Below are positions 12,401 to 24,400 of a stretch of 64,000 bases of DNA, one piece after another. A model generated the notes under the pieces. The model had not been told where the DNA came from. It saw only the letters and a list, made by a program, of their open reading frames with translations, and searched no databases. A program made the position numbers and the translations under genes. The DNA lies in the NCBI GenBank assembly GCA_022410635.1, contig JAJVDF010000232.1, positions 895,950 to 959,949 on the forward strand, given 5' to 3'. How positions within the stretch are numbered: the first letter of the stretch is position 1; each line of letters begins with the position of its first letter. Source of the stretch: Tretioscincus oriximinensis. Lineage: Eukaryota; Chordata; Lepidosauria; Squamata; Gymnophthalmidae.

Positions 12401-15400
12401 ATTCCCCTTGTGACCTCCTTGTGAAACTATGAAATTNGTGCACAGCTCCCTGCATGAAGGTCTTATTCTTGATTTAGAATTTTATAAGTTTTGTGTTTCT
12501 AGACATTTNCACATCACCATTTCTCTAGTTTTCCATGGTGGGGCTCAAGGGGTTTTCCCAGNGTTGGAAAAATGGTAATAATCTCATTGTTGGTTTTTTA
12601 CTGCATTTTGTTTTNCTTACTTGTGTCCATTTTTTACGTTGTGAAATCCATAAAACAGTTGCAGAAACAAATACACCTTTCTAGCCTTTTTGTTATTCAA
12701 TATTACAGCATAATAGTTCAGAAGAAGGCTAAGAACTGCATTGCTTTAATAAGTTTCAGGTTTATGGGCACCAAGGGTATAAATGGGTCCTAGGATGGAT
12801 GCCTGGATGCTGCCTCCAGGATGGAGCAACAGGCAGGACTCTTGAAATACCATTTGCAGGGAGTCATGAACAGGAGCATATTTTGCTTTCCTCTGTTCAG
12901 GCTGCCCAGGGGCATTTGGTGGGCCTCTGTGTGAGACAGAAGGCTGGGCTAGGTAGGTTCTGGCCTGATCCAGTACAGCTCTTCTTATGTTCTTATGTTC
13001 TTAAGGACCTCGGGCATCCAAAATCTTACTCATTTCCATGTATTCTGGGGTCAGTCCAGTGAATGGCTCTAAGACGTAGTCTAATTCCCACTGGTGAGGC
13101 TGCTTAGAAGGGTCCGAATCGCCTTCCTTTACTTGCGACTTGTCTTCCTTTAGCTTCCGGAACAGTTTTTTTAGTTTACTGGAAAGTAAAAAGCATAAAT
13201 TGATTATTTCTTAGAAAATCAGCATCAACGACAGCAGCTTAGATAAAGCAGCTTAAAAATCCCTGTCTATAGAGCTCTCCATTTTTTAAACAACAGTGTA
13301 GAAAATTGTTTCCTCCCTGAATGTGAATTCACACGGAATTCACCCTTCAAAGTTGTGTTTGCAGAAACATATTTTTGGAGAAGATTCGTGTTTACTCTGC
13401 ACTAGACAAAATTTACTGAACTGACAACAAAATGGTGATACATTATTACACATCACATTGATACATTATTACATATTGCAATTAGAAATCAAAGTGACCA
13501 ATTACAGCATTTTAAAGATCTCTTCTATCAAAGAATTCCCAAAGTTTCATCAACTACATGTAGATTCTGGAAGAAGGAGACACTCCAGCAAAATTGTCCC
13601 CAGGCACTGATCTGAGACTGCAAGGTTTGCCTTGGCTGGAAGAGAGGCCTGTTTGGGGTCCCTGGTAGACATGAGATCTACCAACATATCAGAGGATCTG
13701 GCCCAGCACACGGGAAACACCCAGGACTGCCATGAGGCACATTTCGGCCACATGCCACTGAAATGCATCCCCCAGATGTTCTAAGGTTTCCAGTGCTCCC
13801 AAGGGGAAGGGTTGCGAGTGCTCCAAGGTTATTATTCTGACATCGGAAAGACTAATGCAAAGGTAGACAAATTCTTGATGGGAAGAAAGATGGGATAAAA
13901 CCTTGAATTAGGGATCTTGGGTTCTCAAGTGNCAAAAGAAAGCTAAAACCTTCCCTCCCCCTTGGCTCCCTGCAAGTGTCACTGAGAACATCCTTCTTGC
14001 GTCACCCGGGCAGGATTCCTGTAATGCCTTTTGCAGGGCGTCGAGAACAGGTGAAGCCCTTCTGTTCTGGGCTGCCCAGGTGCAATTGGTGGGCCTCTGG
14101 GTGAGACAGAATGATGGACTAGGTGGGCTCTGGAGTCATTCAGCAGGGATCCTCTTATGATCCCATGGCCCTGGAGGTCCCGATTCTATCATAACTAGAA
14201 TCAGTGCATTAAACCATGCCCAGCCTACTGAAGCTTGTCACAGGGAAATACCTACGGAATTCCGATTTCAAAGATGTTATTCTGGATCAGCTGCTTCCCC
14301 AACATTATGATGCTCAGCTGAATGCACAGTTCCATCAAGCAGCCCCCTGGAGCACACTGAGGGACACAAAAGGACTTGGTTAGGAACATAGGTGCTGCCT
14401 GGTGGGTTTTCAGCCTGCAACGCATAATCAAACCCTAGGAGCAAATCCAAGGGGAATGGATGTGGCTGAGACTGGGTCCCTGNTCCTCCTTCCGTGCTGC
14501 TGGTTCTGCCCCCCACCCTTGTGACCTCAGGGCCTTCTTCGGCAGCTCCTCTGGGGAATATTCCAAGCACTGCTCTTCTCCAGGCCTCACAGACACCAGG
14601 CATACTCAGCTCCGAAGTCATGGCGCCAGGTGTTAAGGAACTGATTGACTGAACAGCTTCATCAGAACTGCTACTGGAGTGGTTAGCCCAAGGATGGCAN
14701 AACGTTTGAGCTCGTGGTGTCAAAATTAATTAAAAAAACCCTAATTGAACCCTTGTCACACCTGGAAACCTCCATCATTTTATGATATTTGTAGCTTGAG
14801 ATCAGTTTTTTAAAAACCTATTCTTTTGATATACCGGTATGTGTTGATTAAAGAAGCAAAAATAAATAAATCTTCACATGAATGACCTTTTGGTTGCTGA
14901 ATTTCATTTGCTAAATCTTCAATGGAAGGTTGGTATTTCTTTCCGTGCACTTCAAGCCCAAGCAAGCGCTACCAACAGGGGGCTGGACCCGATGACCCTG
15001 GAGGTCCCTTCCAACTCTATGATTCTATGATTCTTGCTTCATCACCTCTGACAGCTGCTTTGCCTTCAAAAGCCTGCATTTTTACATTCCCTGACGCAGC
15101 ATCGGGGAATGTAAAAAGCCGGGATTTTGCCTTAAAACCCAGAGGGGACGATATTTTAGTCCCCCAAACCGGGATTGTCCTGCTTTCCCGGGACGTATGG
15201 CAACCCTACTTCAGTGTCAAAATATAGGACTAAAGAAAACGTGGAAAGGTTGAATAAGAGAAATTATTCTGCAAAGAAATTACAAATAAGAACGTAAGAG
15301 AAAAAGGATTTACGGAAGCAAAACTTAAACAAGCGAAATGGTTTTGAAAGGGGATGAATTAAAAGAGGCAAAAGAGGTGGGAAATAAAACAAAAATATTC

Positions 15401-18400
15401 CTAAGTATTCCACATCCTCATTTGATCCCATCCTCTTAAAAAAAAACTTTGGAAAGTTACATTCATAAAACTATTATAAAGAGAATTACCTCTTCCATTC
15501 GGTATCCAGTGAAAACGTAAACGTAATGCCCAGGCCTGCCAACAAACCTGAAAGCAGAAGATCCTTGATTAGGGTCATAAATAACGTCTTAGCGATAACA
15601 ACTTTGTTCTGCTGAATGGGGCTGGAGGCCACCTAGTCTATCCTCCTGTCTCATGCAAAGCCCCCCCCCCCCATTGCACCTGGGTGGCCTGGAACAGAAG
15701 GAGGCAAAATCTTCACCTGTTCTCAATGCCCTGCAAATGGTTATTCCATCTTGGAGGCAGCATCAACACATCCATCCTAGTAGCTGTTTATACCCTTAAT
15801 GTTCATGAACTTATCCGATTAGAAATACAATTGCTATCAGACTGAATATACTGTATTTTCTGCTTCAATAATAGGGCAGGGCTAAGCAGGATGAATCAAC
15901 TGCTGAGCCAATAATGAATTTTCTTCATTTGTTTTGTTTTGTTTTTAATTTTTGACAGCAGGAAAATTCCAAAATCCAAACCATAGCATAATATGCTCAC
16001 TTTTGGCTGCATCAGTAGTTTGCAAAATGTTTACATTGGACCTACCTGCCTTTAAAAAAGGCAACATAAAAAATAGGTGCGTAGGCGTTGACGAACTTCA
16101 GCAGGAAAGCCTTCAGAATCAGCCGCTCCTCAAACCCCTTCTCTGTCTTTGGGACCTCTGCCACCAAGGAAACATAAGAAGAGCCACTCCTGGATCAGTC
16201 CAGCCTTCGGTCCCACACTAGAGTAACACGGCTATTTCTCTGAAATTTTCTCTCTATTCCCCCTCTCCATCCCATGCATGATTTTCTACACTTCAATCAG
16301 ATCCCCTCTCAAACGTCACCTTTCGAGGCTGAAGAGGCCCAGACGTTGCAGCCTGACTTCATAAGGGATTTTGCTCCAGACCCTTGATCATTTTTGCTGC
16401 CCTTTTCTGCACCTCCTCTAGTTCCTCAATATCCCTCTTGAGATGTGATGACCAGAACTGAACACAGGATTCCAAATAAACCACAGATTTATAAAGAGGC
16501 AAAACAACATTTGCTGACTTGTTTTCAATTCCTTTTCTAATTATCCCCAACATGGAGTTTGCCTTTTTTGCTGCTGCTGCACACTGGGTTGACATCTTCA
16601 TTGAATTGTCCACCAACACCAAATAAACGGAAAGGGATCTGTACTTGGGTGCAAGGAAACATCCAATGGACATCCTGTGTGGGTGGGACGATGTTGGGAA
16701 CTGCGTGAGAATCTAATGGAGTCTATGAGATGGTGCTCCCTTGCATGGGATTCTCAAGGGCACACCATCTCATTGGCTGCATGAGATTCTCATGCAGTTC
16801 CCATCATTGGCCCACATACGCAGGAGTACAAGAGAAAAACCCCTTACCCTGGGCACAGCCATTTTAGTGGAAGTGACATAATTTTGATGTCACTTCCGGT
16901 GTTTGCAGTAGTACATACTTTTATTTATTTATTTATGTATTCCTTTTTTTAGAAAAACCCTCACACACTTTGTGCACGAGGTAGCCCAGGGCTGCTCGTG
17001 ATTTTTGGGCTCCCTGAATGATGTTTGCCTTCCGGGAGCTCCCGTCATTGAGGTGGAAGAGGCGCATCTCCCGTAAACGTGGCGCTTTATTTAATTTCTG
17101 GCATTTGTTTAAGGGCATCCCAGGGAGCAAAGGGCCCGTCGGGTTTTGTTAGCTCATTATTTCAGGTACAGGACAGGATAAGGAGAATCAGAAAGACGGA
17201 GAAGGCGGAAACAGCATTACCCATTTCTGTCAAGCGTTTGGCCACCATGCCGTAAATCTCGTCTAGGATCAGGATCACCACAAGGTTAATGATCACGGCG
17301 GTCGCGGTCACGGTCACCCGGACGTTGGATTTGTTGGTGCTCATTGACAGGGCCGCGGCTGTAGTTATGCGGTAAACAATCACACCAAAAACGATGGAAA
17401 ACGTCAGGGAAACCTGCAAAGAAGCGCACATTTCCTTAGGTATTTCNACTCGCCATCCGGGCAGCTCGCAGTAAAAAGTCAACATGTCAAAACTGAATTA
17501 ACATGTTAAAACAGCAGCACCTGAGCCTGAGGAAGGGAGGCGAAGTCTTCACCCAAAGGCCACGGTAAAGGGCTACAGCGTCGCTAAGTGGCTAAAGACG
17601 TTAAGTCGAGGCCCAGAGTCAAAGCCTTCAAGCAGTTTTGGTTATTCTACAAAAATAAATGTTCTTCTCATCCTACCATTTCCCATTTTGTGATTCTGCA
17701 AATGGGTAATTTTTTCTGTATCCTGAAGTTAATGTCATCGATGGTCTGTGGTGGGTTTCACTATTGTGGCTAAGGAGATACTTCATGTGTCTGTGGCCCT
17801 GTGAAGATGCCCCACACAATACAGAAGCATCCACACGAAGCCTTGTTCTGGGCTGCTAACCAGATACATGAGATTCTCGTACAGCTCCCAAGTCTTAGGG
17901 CATCTACAGGGAAAGCTTCAGAAAGCACAATCTACGGTAGTAAAAGACCTATTAAAATGTATTTTGCGGTGGGGAGAAAAAAAGGTTTATTATCACCATC
18001 ACCATCACCATCACCATCACCATCACCATCACCATCACCATCACCATCACCATCACCATCACCATCACCATCACCATCATTATCATTATCATTATCATTA
18101 TCATTATCATTACTATTACTATTACTATTACTATTACTATTATTGAAAAAACAAGGAAAAATAAACAAGCAAACAGATATTTATCCATAAATGCACATCC
18201 AACAAAATACATATCAAACAACTAGTGAAGACCCGTGAGGGACCGATAGGCACACAAGATCCAAACCCAACCGTCTTTGATCACAAGTCAGGGCTCTGAT
18301 ATGAGTCAGTATTTCAAGAGGAAAAAGTTACCATGAATAGGATTGACGCAAAGTTCACTAGGTAGCTAGGAGTCCGGTCCTTCCAGGTCAGTTTCTCCTC

Positions 18401-21400
18401 TTCCTCCTAGCAAACAAAACAATAAAATAATGCTTGGAATTCTACGCATTACTCCCAATTTTGCCTTTGTGGCCCATAGTGGTGATACATAGTTCTCTGC
18501 ACGCCATGGCAGGCCCCATTCAGAATTTTCTCCTTGCTATTAATAATATGCAGAGGGCTTATGTTATCTGGAATTTGCATTATTTTTCCTTTTCACTTTT
18601 CCAAGCTACCAGCAGGCTTTGGTTGATTTCTAAACATTGGTCCTCACTCTAACTTCCTTTGTACTCCTATTCCACACTTCTGAAGCAGTTTTTCTATAAT
18701 TTAGCCACCTTATTTGTAGCCACTTAGAATCCATAGGAACCAGTAGACGGCCCCCTTCAGGTTTTACTGCCCTAATCAGTGCTTTTTTTCNNNNNNNNNN
18801 NNNNNNNNNNNNNNNNNNNNNNNNNNNNNNNNNNNNNNNNNNNNNNNNNNNNNNNNNNNNNNNNNNNNNNNNNNNNNNNNNNNNNNNNNNNNNNNNNNNN
18901 NNNNNNNNNNNNNNNNNNNNNNNNNNNNNNNNNNNNNNNNNNNNNNNNNNNNNNNNNNNNNNNNNNNNNNNNNNNNNNNNNNNNNNNNNNNNNNNNNNNN
19001 NNNNNNNNNNNNNNNNNNNNNNNNNNNNNNNNNNNNNNNNNNNNNNNNNNNNNNNNNNNNNNNNNNNNNNNNNNNNNNGCCGCCGCCAATGCCACAGTAC
19101 CGGCACCTTTTATTTAGGTGGGGGCGGGGGCGGCGTTAGCGGCGGCGGGGGCGGGGGCAGGGGATGTGGTTAGTGGCGGCGGCCGCCGCCGCTACCACCA
19201 CCGCCGCTACCACCGCCCCCCCCTAAATAAAAGGTGCCGGTACTGCGTACCGGCGCGTTCCGTCACAAAAAAAGCCCTGGCCCTAATTATAGTAATGTTT
19301 TATGACACAAAATAAGTGAGAAAAATATGAGTAAGGAAGGGGAGGAAATAAGGAGACGGCGCCTATGTTTCCCACCTCATTATGACAGGCTGTTTTACAT
19401 TTTTCTGTTCTGGCTTTCTTCTGAAGAAGTTTAGTTTCATATTCTGGCCTGGGATGTTCCTGAAAGAAAATTTTAAAACGGGGGAAGGAGATACAATTTG
19501 TGAGCATTTGCACGGCCAATCTGCACAGTGCATGTCAAGAGAACATTCAGTTGCTCGTAGCTTATACAAGGTTCTGTAATAAAGTATCGTGAAATGTCGT
19601 AAATATAGAAACAAGAAACCTTTAGAAACTCCTTGGTGCATATTTTGTAATGAAAACAGAGGGAACCATTAGCATAAGAGAGAGCCAGTTTGGTGTATTG
19701 CTTGGAGTGTTGGACTCTTATCTGGTAGTCTCCTGGTTCAATTCCCCATTCCTCCACGAAGCCAGATGGGTGAACCTGGGGCAGGTACAGTTCTTTAGAA
19801 CTCTCTCAGCCCCACATACTTCAGAGGGTGTCTGTTGTGGAGAAAGCAAAAAAAGCTATGTGCACCCCCCCTATGGTTGGCCACCCTGAGACCTTCGGGT
19901 ATAGGGTGGATATAAGTACAAATAAATAAAATAAATAAATATGCGCCTTTAAATATATTTTGCAGTTTGAAATTGTGCTGCAGTTTGGTTCCTACACATT
20001 ACTTTATATAAATAGTTGCCACCTGGACTTGAATGAAGAACTTCAATTAAGCGATATGGCTCAATGGCACTCCTGAAGTAAATGTCTGCCTAGGAGCTCA
20101 TCGTTGATCCATCATAAGGGGGTCACTGAACCACATTGCCTTTTGGGCCCACACATGTGACAGCAGCAGCTCCTGCGCACTGGTGTGCCTGCAGGTAGAT
20201 GAATAGCTTCATGTGCATTCTGTAAATGTACTCCAAGTGCGGCCTCCACATCTGGATGGGACCCTGGCCTTGGAGACCTGCAAACTTTCACAGATCTATC
20301 AAGCATTCAGAGCCAGCATCCTGCCTGCCCATACCTGACACACCTGAAGGAATCTCAGCATGGGGGTCGCCCCCACGGCATCAAAGACTCCTTCATATCT
20401 CCTGGTGTAACAGACTTATGTTTGGAAGGGGTGGGGTGGAGGGTTAACACACTCCATAGAGGCCCTTCAGCTTTCTGTGCAAACACAGAGGAATTCTGCT
20501 ATAAACAGTAGAAGGTGCAAGGAAGGAAATGGATGCCAGTTGCAGGTAAGAGCTAGAAAGAATGTGGGTTCCCTGGAGGAATGAGTTAAAAGTGTATTAA
20601 AATGGAGAAAGAAATCTTAGAGAAGCCAAGTGAATCATGTACCCTTGTTTTCACAGCAGAGCAAATAATTCAGCTCAGGCTGAAGAAGGTAGTAGAGGAA
20701 TGCAAATAGGAATAAGAAATGTGGTCAGATTTATTGATAACCTGAAAATCAACCAATACTCAGGACCAGGTGACAACCTCAACAGGTTGATGCCTCCCAA
20801 GGTACCTCATGGCTTTCAAACAAATGCAGGTTTGTTTCATTGGAACATGTAATTGTCTCAGGATGCTCTCCGGTACTAAGCAGCAGTGGCAAAGTGAGAC
20901 AACTACAGTCTCCTGGTAAGCAAATAATAGAAAGATGGATTTGAGGCAAGAGGTGGAAATGGAACAGAAATCACAAAATTAGTGGGGGAAAAAGGAAATG
21001 AGAATAAGAATAAAATGAAACAAAGAATAAAAAATGATGTAAATTAAAAATTAAGAAACATGGTAAAAGAGAAACAAAACTTGTATATAGCAAAAAGCCA
21101 AAATGAAACACGATAATTCAGGATGAAAAGAAAATAATATCGGAAATATACACAAGAATCAATAAGAGAAAAGAAGAAATAATAAATGAAATCAAGAGTA
21201 GATGGCAGCAAAGTTTACAAGTGAACCTAGAAGAAATTAAAAGGGCATTTTATAACATAAACCAAGAGAAAATGAATAAATTAAAGGAAACAAAACTAAA
21301 ATTAATACATAAATGGTACAGGACGCCAAAACAACTACATTATATAATTCCGACTTTAAGTAATTATTGCTGGCAGGGTTGCCAGATTCCGGCGGACCAC

Positions 21401-24400
21401 TACCATATAATTTGGAGCTGTAGGGCTTCACAGGAATATTGGGGGAAAATACAGAAAGAAATAAACAAAATTATAGATGAAAACATTGTCCTAACTGATA
21501 AAATGGTTACACTATTGGGTAATTTGGAACATATTAGAAATATTCACACAAGAGGAATGGTAAAATCCTTAATATCATGTGCTCAAATGGTGTTAATGAG
21601 GGGTTGGAGGGACGCATCTTATAGGGAGTTGTGGAGATGGAGAGAATATTTAATTGAAAAAATGAGTGTTGAAATCAACTCAGTTAAAGTGAACTCTTCA
21701 TATGATATACAAAAAATTATAAAAATTAAGAATAACTGGCTCAGGATAAAAGAATATCTAATGCAAAATTCGTCTAGCCCATCCACTATCTATAAAATTA
21801 ATTTGATATATTCCCTATGAATATACGCTACAACAATAACATGCAAAGGAGGAGGGAGGGAAGAGGGAGGGCAGGGAAGGGTATATTTGTCAGTACAGTT
21901 AAATGATTGGAAATGTAGTAATATGTAAATAAGCAAGCTATTGATGAAACTGTACAGATTATAACTAATAAATATATAATTTTTTTAAAAAAAGAAACAC
22001 GAGGAGCAAGAGAGAAGAGAAAAGGAAGTGAAATGAAGAAGGAAGATGGAAAGAGAAAAAGGAAACCAACTAAGTAAATGAGAAGTATCAAAAGAATTTT
22101 GTTTTAAAGTACTAATGTATATAGTATTGAGAGTATGGTATAACGAGTATAATTTGTTTGTATAATATAATGTATATATTTTTTTATTTTATGTTGAGTT
22201 TCTTGAATGACAGATTCCATATTCAAATTTCTTTTTTGCAAAATGTATAACACAATTCAGAAAATAAAAGCAATTAAAAAAATTCATAGAACATTTATTC
22301 CGAAGGAACTGTTGGAACTATTATTAAGTTATCAAACTTTAAAAGCCCTGCATAATTGTCTAACTTTTGATAGGATAATGGGTTCGCAAATGTCTGTAGT
22401 TTGTTTGTTAATCCTTCAACCACATGTCCTTTGTTATCTCCAACATTAAGTTTCCAACATAAAGTCGGTCCCTGACATTGGTCCACTAGCGCCTGAAGAA
22501 GTAGCCTTGCCTGTGAAAGCTCCTGCTGCCTGCCTTTCTCTCGCTGGCTTCTTTGCTTATCCATCCATCCATCTATCCATCCATCCATCCATCTGTCCAT
22601 CCATCCATTCGTCTGCCCACCCAAAGAAGCAGACCCGTGTATGAAAGCTGCTGCCGCCTCCCTTTCTCTTGTTGGTCTCAGAAGTGCTATGAGACCCCCT
22701 TATTAGAATACCCTCCTGTTGCCTGTCTGCTGTGCATCTGGAGAATTAGATGTGTCAACGAAAGCTCACGCCTTCCTCTTGTTGGTCTCCAAGTTCTACA
22801 ATCCCCCCTTGCTACTGGATTCATGTAGAAGAAAGTAGATTAAACTTACTTCCTCTTCTTCCAAGCCAGCAAGATCCCAAAAGTAATTCAGCCTCATTTG
22901 CAGACGTTTCCAGTTCTCAAGGAACATGGTGGCTGGAGGGAAAGAAGGCACAATTTCAGCCTCCGGTTGGAGCTGCCGTGGTGCAAGAGTCCCAGGCCGG
23001 GATTCCTGCCCAGCGGTTTTGTAAAGCGGAACAAACAACAGTTTTAAATCATAGGTTGTCTGTGAAATCCGCAAGCAATAATAATCGTAGACACTAACGA
23101 GATGAATTTTAGTAAACAGAATAAATCAAATATATTTGTGCTTTGTTAAAGCCATTGGCCCATAGCAAGAAGTTAGTTAAGCTCTCTTGGAATAAAATTT
23201 ATAGAACAAATGATGGATTCTAGCAGGGGAAACACATTTCTTATTTGTCTGATAATTTTAATGGAATGTAGGGACTACAGGTTTTTACAGAATTGCATTC
23301 ATGAGTAGGATGTATAAAAAAACCTTTAACTGGAAATACATATTTGCTAGCAAGCATTTTTTAATGTATGGCAAAGTATGTAATAAATCTCATATCATCA
23401 TATTTAATACGTTTAATAACTCTATCTTTTAGCAGATGACCTCCAACTAACGATTGCAAAAGGTTGGAAAGATACCTCAAAATGGACGATAAACAGTTGG
23501 TATGTATATCTGGCAGAATTTATGACTTATGATAAACTCAGAGAACATCCATTGACCCAAATGGGCATAAGATTTCGATTAACATGGGCAAATAACTGGT
23601 ACCATCTGATAAAATTTGGTATTGAGAATAACAGAAATGAACTTTTGACAAACACTATTATGATGCTATTGGACCAAAGGCTGATGTTGTAACCTATACA
23701 GATCCGAGGGAGAGGGAGGTAGGGGAGGGGGGCTCTTTCATTATTTACTATGTAATGTTTTTTCTTTGTTCATGTTTTTTATTTGTTTCTTTGTTTTTGT
23801 TAAAAGCAATAAAAATTATTAAAAAAAAAATGACCTCCAACTGACTTATAATTGAAAGGTTTGCCTTTGAACTGCTCCCTTATCACTCAACGTTCTTTAA
23901 AGGAGCACACTTATTTTCTCATATTCAAAATTCTGAATGCCACAGTTTGTGCTCCCTTCTGTTCTCCTCACTAGGATAAGCCTTCCACTTTTTAAATGAG
24001 TTTCTCTTCATTCTAATTACTTCCTTTNCTGCAGAGGTAAGCCATACGGGTGTCTTCTTGGACTTGGCTGAACCCTTTCTTCTCTTGGGAATGCATTTTA
24101 TTTGAGCTTCCAATATTGTATTTACAAACAATTTCCACGCTTTTTGAAGGGACTGGACTTTTGTCACTTTCCATTTTAATTTTCTTTTTACCATTTTCCT
24201 CATTTTGGGAAAATTTCCTTTGCGAAAGTTGAAAGTTTCCGTGTTAGAACTGCTTGGCAATTTTCTATCCACGTTCAAGTTGAAAGTGATCAGAGACACC
24301 CCAGTGGGTGATTATAAAAGGTAAGGTTATGATACTATTAGTAATTACATCATTGTACTTGTTTTATTTCAGAACACTTCTCACCCCAAAGTGCCATGAA

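Noticed and set aside
17868..18146. Frames rich in poly-His, poly-Ser-Pro or Asp-Gly repeats
   Set aside because: All come from translating the CACCAT-type microsatellite in different frames.
18630..19117. Long frames across 18791-19078
   Set aside because: They only exist because N is read through; the region is a gap.
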